Shown piece by piece: positions 1-6,785 of a stretch of DNA of 17,488 nt. The position numbers and the translations under genes are program-made. Source of the DNA: JAICLL01 sp035252155 (GTDB lineage: Bacteria; Planctomycetota; Planctomycetia; Pirellulales; JAICIG01). A model generated the notes under the pieces. That model was not told where the DNA came from, did no database searches, and was given only the letters and a program-made list of their open reading frames with translations. Position 1 is the stretch's first letter, and each line of letters begins with the position of its first letter. The DNA lies in assembly GCA_035252155.1 (NCBI GenBank), contig DATFDL010000787.1, positions 1 to 17,488 on the forward strand, read 5' to 3'.

Positions 1-83
1 GGAACGCCCTCCGTGGCGTTCCGTGACCTACGGTCGACGCCGCGTCGCCCTTCGCGGAACGCCACGGAGGGCGTTCGCTACAG
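1..83. repeat. Dispersed palindromic repeat, family A (copy 1, cut by window edge)
   Basis: Two inverted arms, 1-23 and 55-77 (with the outer end of the right arm running to 83), pair at 22 of 23 positions around a 31-nt centre. The core of each arm reads GGAACGCC-CTCCGTGG-CGTTCC. The same design, with a homologous centre, recurs at 7784-7873, so this is a repeat family and not a chance hairpin. The left end is missing because the window starts inside it. It lies downstream of the CBM9-like gene and could also help end its transcript, but no T-tract follows. Confidence 0.85.
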
Positions 84-134
84 AGGCGATTGCCGCTCTT
101 ACTTGCCAAAACGCGTCGACGTCGAGCGGGCGCA

Positions 135-1217
135 CTAATACCCCTGCTCGTTATTCACGCTCACCATTCGAGGGGCTACCCGCGTCAACTCATTCCCGTC
201 GCGATCGTGAACAATGCCGAGCAAAAAGTAACTGCCCGGCGGAGCTTCGTCGGTGGGCCACTGCGCTTCGGCCCGAAAAAACCGCCCCTCGGCATCGATC
301 GTCTCTCGCTTTGCTTCATATTCGCCGATGGTTTTGCCCCGTGTGTCGAGCAGCCGAAAGACGATCTTGCCCACGTCGGCCTCCGGCGGAAGGGCCATGC
401 GGCCGGTTACCAAGGCATTGGTGGGTTGCGACCAGGCGGTATCGCAGCGGACGGGCGTCATCACCGCTCCGCACTGTGCCCAATCGCTCGGTCGCAGCTC
501 GTCGACCAATTGGACCTTGGCCTGTGAGGCGGGCTGCTGCACCGACAAGGGGCTGCCATAGGCAAACGTGCGGTAGGTCCGCCCGCCACCGTCGCCGTAG
601 CAGAGCTCGGCGTCGAGTGCGATCACGGCATCCGGGGCCGCTTGAAAATCGGGAAAGTTGGCCCAGGGCAGCTTGAACTCGACTTCGGCTCCGTAGCTGG
701 TGCGGCGAGCGGCCACTTCGACGCCTGTGCCGGGAATGGCTTTGAGCATGTCGGGCCGCAGGCACCACCGCGGCCGCAGCTCGGCGCCTTTGTAGCCGGT
801 CCAGTACATGTGGACCGCGCCCGGTCCCCAATCGTGTCCGCGGAAATTTTTGTCGCGGCGCGTGTCAAAATACCACTCGACGCCGTCGCCTTCCCAAAGC
901 CGGTCGTCGGGCGCGGGGTTGGCCTGCTTCTGGTCAAGCGTCCGCAAGCCTGCATAAAAGGCTTCGTCGTCCCACATATAAAAGAATTGAGCGGCTCGGT
1001 TTTTGAGGTCTGGCTCAAAATACCCGACCGGCGTGCAGAACGAATCGCGAAATTCACTCAGATCGCCGTCGATCTTCATGCCCTCCGGTGCTCGCGTGGC
1101 GAGGCCGCGCACGCCGGGCTTCAGACGTCCCTCATCGGCGGTCGCCAACTGCGGTAAGAAAAAGAATGCAAGACAAATCGCGGGACCGCGGGCAGCGGCA
1201 AGCATGCGGTAACTCAT
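135..1217 (-). CDS. Secreted CBM9-like (carbohydrate family 9 binding domain-like) protein
   Basis: The 360-aa product begins MSYRMLAAARGP, followed by a hydrophobic stretch and ATA-DEG, a convincing Sec signal peptide with cleavage near residue 26. It is therefore probably exported. The mature part opens with a segment containing IDGDLSEF, then YMWDDEAFYAGL and LWEGDGVEWYFD. These are hallmarks of the carbohydrate family 9 binding domain-like fold (about residues 45-240), seen in planctomycete sugar-binding or surface proteins. The last 110 residues look like a beta-rich Ig-type domain (VFRLLDTRGKTIGEYEAKRET, then PGSYFLLGIVHDRDGNEL). No catalytic domain is seen. An in-frame start 72 nt upstream would put a basic stretch before the leader, so 1217 is preferred. 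It is divergent from the lut unit. The ligand is unknown. Confidence 0.82.
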   Translation of the reverse strand: MSYRMLAAARGPAICLAFFFLPQLATADEGRLKPGVRGLATRAPEGMKIDGDLSEFRDSFCTPVGYFEPDLKNRAAQFFYMWDDEAFYAGLRTLDQKQANPAPDDRLWEGDGVEWYFDTRRDKNFRGHDWGPGAVHMYWTGYKGAELRPRWCLRPDMLKAIPGTGVEVAARRTSYGAEVEFKLPWANFPDFQAAPDAVIALDAELCYGDGGGRTYRTFAYGSPLSVQQPASQAKVQLVDELRPSDWAQCGAVMTPVRCDTAWSQPTNALVTGRMALPPEADVGKIVFRLLDTRGKTIGEYEAKRETIDAEGRFFRAEAQWPTDEAPPGSYFLLGIVHDRDGNELTRVAPRMVSVNNEQGY

Positions 1218-1373
1218 GGTTACGGCCCTTGAATGCAATAAGTGAAAGCGAGGTAGATTATGCCTTGGCAATCGGCGCCTTGCCAGCATGCCAAAAATCC
1301 GGCCACTCGCCAGTCGGCAACCGCCCGAAACGTCGCTATGATGAAGACCCGAGATCGAACTTGGGATGATTCG
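1218..1373. other. Divergent intergenic region between CBM9-like gene and lut unit
   Basis: This 156-bp spacer must hold promoters for both directions. On the plus strand, TATGAT at 1336-1341, preceded by CGC, resembles a -10 box, but no clear -35 hexamer is placed 16-18 bp before it. A weak 6-bp inverted pair (TGGCAA / TTGCCA, about 1264-1284) is present. Nothing stronger is visible. Confidence 0.35.
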
Positions 1374-1718
1374 ATGTCCAAGCGCGTGAAAAAGCGAAAA
1401 CGGGCGGTGGCCGTCAGCGATCCGCGGAGCGTCGAGGTGCTCACCGTCGCTTGGATGTTGATGGTTGTCACCACGCTGGTTTGCGAATTGGGTTTTGCGG
1501 CCATTCGCATCGGCCGCCCCCAGCCCGATTCGCGGCTGACGATTCTATCGAGCTTGTTTCTGTTCGCCGCGCTGGTGATCGGGCTGCTGGCCTTGCTGGT
1601 GACGCCGGTGGTGCTGCGCAGCCGTCGCGTGCCGCCGCCACCGGGCATCATGGTATTCGCGGTGGTAGTCGCCCTGGCGCCGGTGGCGATGGTCGCTCTC
1701 GATCTTCTTCGACAATGA
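1374..1718 (+). CDS. Small three-helix membrane protein, first gene of the lut unit
   Basis: The 114-aa product starts MSKRVKKRKRA, a strongly basic N-terminus, and has three hydrophobic segments at about residues 21-46, 55-80 and 88-111. The basic N-terminus suggests it stays in the cytoplasm (inference from the positive-inside rule). I do not recognise a family. In-frame ATGs at 1338 and 1341 are possible, but 1374 gives the most natural membrane-protein N-terminus. The TGA stop overlaps the ATG of lutB (ATGA at 1715-1718), so the two genes are translationally coupled. It sits where lutA, or a lactate carrier in other bacteria, might be expected, but it is far too small for either. It may be a membrane partner of the Lut complex; that is speculation. 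Confidence 0.72.
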   Translation: MSKRVKKRKRAVAVSDPRSVEVLTVAWMLMVVTTLVCELGFAAIRIGRPQPDSRLTILSSLFLFAALVIGLLALLVTPVVLRSRRVPPPPGIMVFAVVVALAPVAMVALDLLRQ

Positions 1719-3172
1719 CGAGCAGCAGCTACGCCCGCCACGAGCATCACGAATTTCAGGCCGCCAGCGCCGAGGCGTTGGCTGATGCCAATCTACAGTT
1801 GGCGTTGGCCCACCTGGGCGACACGCTGGGCCAGCGCAATCGGGCCGCTTTTGCCGCGCTCGCCGGGGCTGACGAGCTACGCCAGCGGGCGCGGGCCATC
1901 AAAGACGCCGCCCTAGCGAACCTCGACGAGCATCTGAAAACGCTCGAAAGCAGTGTCGAGCGTCGCGGCGGCCATGTGCATTACGCCGGAGACGCGGCCG
2001 ATGCCCGGCAAATCGTGCTCGACATCTTGCGCAGCCGCGGCGCGAAACGGGTGGTGAAGTCGAAGTCGATGACGAGCGAAGAGATTCATCTCAACGCCGC
2101 CCTGGCGGCCGAGCAGATCGAAGCGGTCGAGACCGATTTTGGTGAATACATCATTCAAGTGGCCGGACATCGCCCCTCGCACCTGGTGGCGCCGGCCATT
2201 CATCTGCGCACGCCGCAGGTGGCCGAAGTGCTCAGCGGCGATGCCGGCGAACCACTGCCGGCCGATGCCGAACAACTGGCCGCCTACGCCCGCCGCCGGC
2301 TGCGGGCCGAATTCGCCCGGGCCGATGCGGGCATCACCGGGGCGAATTTTTTGGTCGCCGAGACGGGCACGGTGGTGCTGGTCTCGAACGAAGGCAATAT
2401 TCGTCTCACCACGGCCCTGCCACGGATTCACATCGCGATCGTCGGCATCGAAAAGGTCATTCCGCGGCTGGCCGACATGCCGGTATTTCTGAAAGTCCTT
2501 GCCCGAGCCGCCACCGGGCAAAAGCTCTCGATCTATACGTCGTTTGTCACCGGTCCACGCCGCGCCAGCGAGCTCGACGGCCCCGAAGAATTTCATCTGG
2601 TGTTGCTCGACAACGGCCGCTCGCGCATCCTGGCCGGCCCGCTCCGCGAAAGCCTGTTCTGCATCCGTTGCGGCGCGTGCCTGAATGCTTGCCCGATCTT
2701 TCGCAACGTGGGCGGGCATGCCTACGGCGGCGTTTATGCAGGACCGATCGGGGCGGTGCTTACGCCGCTTTATGACGGGCTGGCGGCCAACGAACATCTG
2801 CCGCATGCTTCGAGCCTTTGCGGCGCCTGCCAGGCCGCCTGCCCCGTGAAGATCGCCATCCCCGAGATGCTCATTCAACTGCGCGAGCAACTGCACCACG
2901 AGCCGGGCAAGCTCGGCTTCGCCGAAGCGGCGGCCTATCGTCTTTGGTCGATCACGATGCGCCATCCAACGCTCTACCGCATTGGGACATGGCTGGCCAC
3001 GCGGCTCAGCCGGTTCTTAGTTCGCTCGGCGAAGGGCGATCGACCGCGTTGGTTGCGTCGCTTGCCTGGCGGCCTGCACGGCTGGACGGCAAGCCGCGAC
3101 TTCCCCGCTCCTGCCCACCAGCGGTTTCGCGATACGTGGTCGGAGAACAGGATTCATTCCAATCATCCATGA
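1715..3172 (+). CDS. lutB: LutB-type lactate utilization iron-sulfur protein
   Basis: The 485-aa protein is the iron-sulfur subunit of the LutABC system, which oxidises L-lactate to pyruvate and passes electrons to the respiratory chain. Residues about 60-300 form the LUD domain, with the signature ITGANFLVAETGTVVL. Two 4Fe-4S motifs follow. CIRCGACLNACP at 316-327 has four cysteines (C316, C319, C322, C326). CGACQAACP at 369-377 has three (C369, C372, C376), the usual LutB pattern. FRNVGGHAYG directly after the first motif is also typical. The C-terminus contains an amphipathic region (LYRIGTWLATRLSRFL) that might touch the membrane. The start at 1715 overlaps the preceding stop, and the TGA overlaps the lutC ATG. 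Upstream in-frame starts would run through the membrane-protein gene in another frame and are rejected. No lutA (CCG-domain) gene is in the window. Confidence 0.93.
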   Translation: MTSSSYARHEHHEFQAASAEALADANLQLALAHLGDTLGQRNRAAFAALAGADELRQRARAIKDAALANLDEHLKTLESSVERRGGHVHYAGDAADARQIVLDILRSRGAKRVVKSKSMTSEEIHLNAALAAEQIEAVETDFGEYIIQVAGHRPSHLVAPAIHLRTPQVAEVLSGDAGEPLPADAEQLAAYARRRLRAEFARADAGITGANFLVAETGTVVLVSNEGNIRLTTALPRIHIAIVGIEKVIPRLADMPVFLKVLARAATGQKLSIYTSFVTGPRRASELDGPEEFHLVLLDNGRSRILAGPLRESLFCIRCGACLNACPIFRNVGGHAYGGVYAGPIGAVLTPLYDGLAANEHLPHASSLCGACQAACPVKIAIPEMLIQLREQLHHEPGKLGFAEAAAYRLWSITMRHPTLYRIGTWLATRLSRFLVRSAKGDRPRWLRRLPGGLHGWTASRDFPAPAHQRFRDTWSENRIHSNHP

Positions 3173-3909
3173 ATCGAGGCGCCTTTTTAGCACGTGTGCG
3201 TGAGGCGGCCCAGGCGGGACGTGCGTTTCGCGTCACGCAGCCCGAAGAGCTGGCGGCGCGGCTGGCGGCGCCCGCCGCCGACAGCGAAGATCTGCCTTCA
3301 CGACTGGCCGCCGAGATTGATGCCGTGGGAGGGCATGCTCGCCTGGCCGTCGAGTGGAACGAGGCCCGAGAGCTGTTGGCCGAGCTTCTCGATTGCTACG
3401 AGCCGAGCTCCGCACTATGTTGGCAGCATCCGGCGCTCGACGCACTGGGGCTGCACGGCCTCCTGACCGAACGAAACGTGCGGCCGATCAACTATGATTC
3501 GTTGCACGCGCTCGACGCGGCCGAGCAGCGGCGACAAATGCTGACCGCCGAGATCGGCATTTCGGGCGTCACGGCCGCCGTGGCCGAGTCGGGCACGCTC
3601 GCGCTGGCCAGCAGCCCCGGCCAAGAACGATTGGCCAGCCTGGCGCCGCCCGTACATGTGGCCGTGGTCGCGGCGGAGCAAATCGTAAGCGATCTGTTTG
3701 ATCTGTTTCCGGGCGTCGAACATGGCGGCCACCGCGCGGCCATTTCACCTGGCGACTCGCCCGCCCGACTCAATCCGGCCGACTTGCCCAGCAACTGGGT
3801 CTTGATTACCGGCCCGAGCAAGACAGGCGACCTGGAGCTAAAGCTGACTACCGGCGTGCACGGTCCCGGCAAATGGCATGTCATCATCGTGCGGGCGCCG
3901 CTTGCGTGA
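3169..3909 (+). CDS. lutC: LutC-type lactate utilization protein (LUD domain)
   Basis: The 246-aa product begins MNRGAFLARVREAAQAG. It carries the LUD domain (DUF162): ISGVTAAVAESGTLALAS in the middle and WVLITGPSKTGDLELKLTTGVHGPG near the C-terminus, both diagnostic. It is the third subunit type of the LutABC L-lactate oxidation system; its exact chemical role is not settled. The length matches the family (about 220-250 aa). Its ATG overlaps the lutB TGA by 1 nt on each side (ATGA at 3169-3172), so it is translated by coupling. It is the last gene of the unit, since a repeat composite begins about 20 nt after its TGA. Confidence 0.92.
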   Translation: MNRGAFLARVREAAQAGRAFRVTQPEELAARLAAPAADSEDLPSRLAAEIDAVGGHARLAVEWNEARELLAELLDCYEPSSALCWQHPALDALGLHGLLTERNVRPINYDSLHALDAAEQRRQMLTAEIGISGVTAAVAESGTLALASSPGQERLASLAPPVHVAVVAAEQIVSDLFDLFPGVEHGGHRAAISPGDSPARLNPADLPSNWVLITGPSKTGDLELKLTTGVHGPGKWHVIIVRAPLA

Positions 3910-3929
3910 CCGGGCCAAGTGCCTAATGT

Positions 3930-3948
3930 CTGTAGGGAACGGACTCCG
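3930..3948 (+). repeat. Half copy of a family-A-like repeat arm
   Basis: The stretch opens CTGTAGGGAACG, identical to the first 12 bases of the complete palindrome at 7784, then continues GACTCCG in place of CCCTCTG. No matching right arm follows. The family-B palindrome starts directly at 3949, as if that element had interrupted or replaced the rest. Confidence 0.55.
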
Positions 3949-4025
3949 GTGTGGCACAGCCGCCCTTGGCTGTGCGGTGGTCGCCGAAGGCGACCGCGAG
4001 ACAGCCGAGGGCGGCTGTCCCACAT
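3949..4025. repeat. Dispersed palindromic element, family B, with nested hairpin
   Basis: The outer arms 3949-3974 and 4000-4025 pair at 22 of 26 positions; their core is ACAGCCGCCCT. Between them lies a second perfect hairpin, GGTCGCC (3979-3985) / GGCGACC (3989-3995) around GAA. The nested layout can fold as a cruciform or a branched RNA. It lies 40 bp after the lutC stop and could serve as a 3' end or RNA stabiliser. Its form looks like a small non-autonomous repeat of the kind scattered in planctomycete genomes; that assignment is inference. Confidence 0.75.
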
Positions 4026-4147
4026 TGCCGCATTCACGCTCGAGATAGCCGTAGCGCAGCATTGTCGACCTTCCGCGAACGCCGCGGCAGTATTGCAGAG
4101 CGCAAAGCGACTCTGGACGGCCTGGAAGGCCATCCTCCGATGCAGCC
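4026..4147. other. Convergent intergenic region with a partial repeat arm (4115-4136)
   Basis: No gene is supported here. At 4115-4136 the sequence GGACGGCCTGG-AAGGCCATCCT closely matches one arm of the stem-loop at the dapF end (5021-5042 on the opposite strand), differing by two transitions and one missing base. It is probably a solo arm or a degenerate copy of that family (family C). The rest shows nothing recognisable. Confidence 0.5.
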
Positions 4148-4981
4148 TCAGGCGACTTGGCGCGGGGCCAGCTCGTCGAATCGTTCGCCCGGCACAAGGC
4201 CGGGAACCACTGGCGTCACCGCCGCATCTAAAATCGCATCGTTCGCGGAGTTCCGCGAGGCGTGTCGGCGGCGAGAATACCGATGCTCGCGGCGAGCGGG
4301 CTCTTCGCATACTTTGTGGCTGCCCGCTTCGGCCCAGGCCTCGGCTTCGAGAGTCAAGCGATTGAGCAACCGCTCGACCTCCAGGCGATAATGTTCGAGT
4401 CCCTTGCGGTCGAGATCGCGCGGCAAGTGCAACGCGGGACTGACGACGGCCCGTGCCCGTGAGCCAGGCCGAGGCAACGCAAAACGGTCCCAACTATTGA
4501 CCCGCCAGGGCCGATCGTAGCCGAGTCCCAGCAGCACCAGCGGCAGTTGCAATTTCGACGCCAGAAAGACCGGCCCTGGCGCCAGTACGCGGCGGGGGCC
4601 CTTGGGGCCGTCGGGGGTGATGGTGAGATTCATATGGCGGCTCTTGGCGAACAACGCCCGCAAGGCCGCCACGCCGCCGCGGCGCGTCGAACCGCGCACG
4701 CAATCAAAGCCCAGATGATACGCCGTGCGGCTGAGAATCTCGGCGTCGCCGTGCCGGCTGAGCAGCATCGCCAGGTTGCAATGCCCGCGCATCACCAGCG
4801 GAAACAAGATGTATTCGTGCCAGAAGACGTAGAGCTTTTGGCCGGCATAGTCGGGATGGACCGGATCGACCGCCGGGTCGTAATACGCGACGCGATAATC
4901 GAGCGTCGACATCCATCCGCGGATGGCCGTGGCGCCAAGCAAGCCGCCCAGTTTGACGAGGATGGGATGACGAAGCTTCAT
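4148..4981 (-). CDS. DUF374 family lysophospholipid acyltransferase-like protein
   Basis: The 277-aa protein matches the DUF374 branch of the lysophospholipid/lipid A acyltransferases. It has an N-terminal hydrophobic stretch (residues about 7-22), VFWHEYILFP at 52-61 with the likely active-site His55, LSRHGDAEILSR at 74-85, RGSTRRGG at 96-103 and TPDGPKGPRR at 122-131. It probably transfers an acyl chain to a lipid at the inner membrane; the substrate is unknown. The core ends near residue 215. The last 60 residues are arginine-rich and unlike the family. They overlap a short perfect palindrome (4243-4249 / 4252-4258), so the tail may be repeat-derived. The ATG lies 50 bp after the dapF stop on the same strand, suggesting one transcript. 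No clear ribosome binding site is seen. Confidence 0.85.
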   Translation of the reverse strand: MKLRHPILVKLGGLLGATAIRGWMSTLDYRVAYYDPAVDPVHPDYAGQKLYVFWHEYILFPLVMRGHCNLAMLLSRHGDAEILSRTAYHLGFDCVRGSTRRGGVAALRALFAKSRHMNLTITPDGPKGPRRVLAPGPVFLASKLQLPLVLLGLGYDRPWRVNSWDRFALPRPGSRARAVVSPALHLPRDLDRKGLEHYRLEVERLLNRLTLEAEAWAEAGSHKVCEEPARREHRYSRRRHASRNSANDAILDAAVTPVVPGLVPGERFDELAPRQVA

Positions 4982-5020
4982 GCAGCGGTGTGGCTCTTCT
5001 TCGTGAAGGCGTAAATCGTA

Positions 5021-5074
5021 GGATGACCTTCCTAGGTCGTCCGAGATGGAGAAGACGTCCTCGCAAGGTCATCC
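5021..5074. repeat. Stem-loop repeat, family C, overlapping the dapF 3' end
   Basis: Arms 5021-5042 and 5054-5074 form a stem: ten perfect outer pairs (GGATGACCTT / AAGGTCATCC), then an inner part with three mismatches, around an 11-nt loop. A related arm occurs at 4115-4136, so the element is dispersed. It includes the dapF stop codon (5032-5034), and its right arm encodes the last residues of DapF. It lies between dapF and the acyltransferase and could attenuate or process their shared transcript. Confidence 0.75.
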
Positions 5075-5904
5075 CAAGGCCATTCTCCTTGGAATACTTC
5101 GACGGCCGGGCCGGTCAGGTAGACGTGGCCGTCGTCGGCCCATTCCAGCTCCAAGTCGCCGCCGGGCAAATGCGCCAAAATTTTGCGTTCGGTTTTTTTG
5201 GTCAGCACGCCGGCCACACAGACGGCGCTGGCGCCCGTGCCGCAGGCGAGCGTTTCGCCCGAACCGCGCTCCCACACGCGCATTCGCACTTCGCGGGGCG
5301 AAATCACTTCGACAAATTCGGCGTTCACGCGACGCGGAAAATGCGAGTCGGTCTCGATCTGCGGCCCCACGCCCAGCACCCACTCGTCGGAAAGTTTGTC
5401 GACATAAGTAATGCAGTGCGGATTGCCCATCGACACGCAGGTAACCTGCAGGTCGCGGTCGGCCACCGAAAGGCTGCGGTCGACCACGGGATCGCCGCCG
5501 AGCGTGGTGGGAATCTTCGCGGCTTCGAGGATCGGTTCACCCATATCGACGCGGACGCGCTCGACCCTGCCGCCCGCCGCCTCCAACTGCAACGTCAGCA
5601 CGCCGCGACCGGTTTCGACCGTCAGCGTGGTCTGGCGGCGGAGGCCGTGATCGTGAGTATATTTGCCGACGCAGCGGACGCCGTTGCCACACATTTCGGC
5701 CTCTGAGCCGTCGGCGTTGAACATCCGCATGCGCACGTCGGCCACTTTCGACGGGCAAATCAGGATCAGCCCGTCGCCGCCCACGCCGTAGTGGCGGTCG
5801 GCCAGTTGGCGAGCCAGGGCGGCGGGATCGGCGGGCATCGGCTCGGCGAAGCAGTCGACATAGATATAGTCGTTGCCCGCCCCGTGCATTTTGGTGAATC
5901 GCAT
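5032..5904 (-). CDS. dapF: Diaminopimelate epimerase
   Basis: The 290-aa enzyme interconverts LL- and meso-diaminopimelate, the last step before lysine and the source of the peptidoglycan cross-linking residue; it is cytoplasmic. All hallmarks are present: MRFTKMHGAGNDY at the start, the first catalytic cysteine C72 in MCGNGVRC, GNPH at 160-163, ERGSGET at 212-218 and the second catalytic cysteine C221 in ACGTGAS. The family normally ends near GPAVEVFQGEW. Here about 14 residues (WDDLARTSSPSRTT) follow, encoded by the family-C repeat, so the natural stop seems to have been replaced. The ATG at 5904 begins the conserved N-terminus directly. A sigma70-like promoter sits just upstream. The acyltransferase gene follows after 50 bp. 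Confidence 0.97.
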   Translation of the reverse strand: MRFTKMHGAGNDYIYVDCFAEPMPADPAALARQLADRHYGVGGDGLILICPSKVADVRMRMFNADGSEAEMCGNGVRCVGKYTHDHGLRRQTTLTVETGRGVLTLQLEAAGGRVERVRVDMGEPILEAAKIPTTLGGDPVVDRSLSVADRDLQVTCVSMGNPHCITYVDKLSDEWVLGVGPQIETDSHFPRRVNAEFVEVISPREVRMRVWERGSGETLACGTGASAVCVAGVLTKKTERKILAHLPGGDLELEWADDGHVYLTGPAVEVFQGEWPWDDLARTSSPSRTT

Positions 5905-5913
5905 AACGCCCCG

Positions 5914-5942
5914 ATTCTAGGAAAGTCAGGCTTTCGAGGCAA
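5914..5942 (-). promoter_or_regulatory. Candidate sigma70-type promoter of dapF
   Basis: Reading the minus strand, TTGCCT (5937-5942) and TAGAAT (5914-5919) are separated by exactly 17 bp, matching the consensus at 4 and 5 of 6 positions. The -10 box ends 9 nt before the dapF ATG. Transcription would start within 2-3 nt of the ATG, giving an almost leaderless mRNA. This fits the lack of a good ribosome binding site there. Confidence 0.45.
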
Positions 5943-6126
5943 AGCCAGATCGCTACAATGACCGCCGCGCCGTCGGTAGCTCCGGGCCTCGTGCACGGCG
6001 GTTCCGGCGTCGAAAATGCGCCAGCGTTACGGTTGGGATTACCCCGCTAGCCGGCCACAAGGGCCGGGGCTACCGGCAAAGTTGCCATTGTCATGTCAGA
6101 ACCGGTAAGTAGAGATGAACGTCGCC

Positions 6127-6131
6127 GAGGA
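6127..6131 (+). promoter_or_regulatory. Ribosome binding site that decides the start at 6138
   Basis: GAGGA lies 6 nt before the ATG at 6138. The alternative ATG at 6093 has no such site. Confidence 0.55.
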
Positions 6132-6137
6132 ACGGGG

Positions 6138-6785
6138 ATGATGCCACCGTCCGGCCCGCCCGGGTGGGGCGCGCCAGCCCGGGCATTTGTCAGCTTGCTG
6201 GTGGTGGCCCATCTGCTCGCCCTGGTGGCGGGGCCGCTGTCGATGCCCCCGTCGGTGCTGGGCAACGTGCTGGTGCGGTTTTTCCGCCCGTATCTGGAGG
6301 CAGCTTATCTCGACCACGCCTACAAATTCTTCGGCCCCGACCCCGGCCCCAGCCATCGGCTGCGATACGAGATGGAAATGCCCGATGGCTCTTTGCGCGA
6401 GGGCATTGTTCCCCGCGCCGACGAACACTGGCCGCGGCTCTGGTATCATCGGCACTTTGTGCTGTGCGAGTTTCTGAATGCCCTGCCGCATGGCGACGAC
6501 GATTTGAACGATCCGCGGCTGCTGGCCCGGCGGCTGCCATTTCCGGGGGCGCAGCGTGACTTTGCCCGCTCGTATGGCCGGCATCTGCTTGATAAGCATG
6601 GCGGACAGCGGGTGACGTTATATCTGATGGAGCATGTGATTCCCAATCCAGAATACGTGCGCGAGGGCGTGACGCTCGACGACCCGCGGCTCGACAGTGA
6701 GTATCGGCTGGGAGTATTCGGCCGGCCGCGCGCCTGGGGACCACTCGAGCCTGCGCCGGACGCCGCACCCGAGGACCGGCCATGA
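6138..6785 (+). CDS. Single-helix protein paired with HTTM protein, function unknown
   Basis: The 215-aa product has a proline-rich start (MMPPSGPPGWG) and one hydrophobic segment at about residues 17-35, so it is probably anchored with the rest outside or in the periplasm. The body contains HAYKFFGPDPGPSHRLRYEMEMPDG, a segment I associate with planctomycete proteins encoded next to HTTM genes (recollection, not checked). No catalytic motif is evident. An ATG at 6093 would add 15 residues, but those codons have AT-rich third positions and no ribosome binding site, so 6138 is chosen. The TGA overlaps the HTTM ATG (ATGA at 6782-6785), so the two are translationally coupled and likely form a complex or act on the same substrate. 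Confidence 0.8.
   Translation: MMPPSGPPGWGAPARAFVSLLVVAHLLALVAGPLSMPPSVLGNVLVRFFRPYLEAAYLDHAYKFFGPDPGPSHRLRYEMEMPDGSLREGIVPRADEHWPRLWYHRHFVLCEFLNALPHGDDDLNDPRLLARRLPFPGAQRDFARSYGRHLLDKHGGQRVTLYLMEHVIPNPEYVREGVTLDDPRLDSEYRLGVFGRPRAWGPLEPAPDAAPEDRP

Larger units (their letters stand above)
5905..6137. other. Divergent intergenic region dapF / HTTM unit
   Basis: Besides the dapF promoter, the plus strand shows CGCTACAATGA at 5951-5961, whose TACAAT (5954-5959) could be a -10 box for the HTTM unit; no convincing -35 box accompanies it. A GC-rich imperfect hairpin lies at 6048-6072 (TAGCCGGCC / GGCCGGGGCTA around ACAAG), possibly another dispersed element. The first 15 codons of the longest reading of the next gene (6093-6137) have AT-rich third positions unlike the gene body and are treated as non-coding. 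Confidence 0.4.

Noticed and set aside
1913..2965. Long minus-strand open frame (350 codons) opposite lutB
   Set aside because: It is antisense to a clear LutB and has no recognisable domain.
3492..4493. Long open frame (333 codons) on the minus strand across lutC, the repeats and the acyltransferase
   Set aside because: It overlaps three supported features in other frames and its translation is arginine/serine-rich without motifs.
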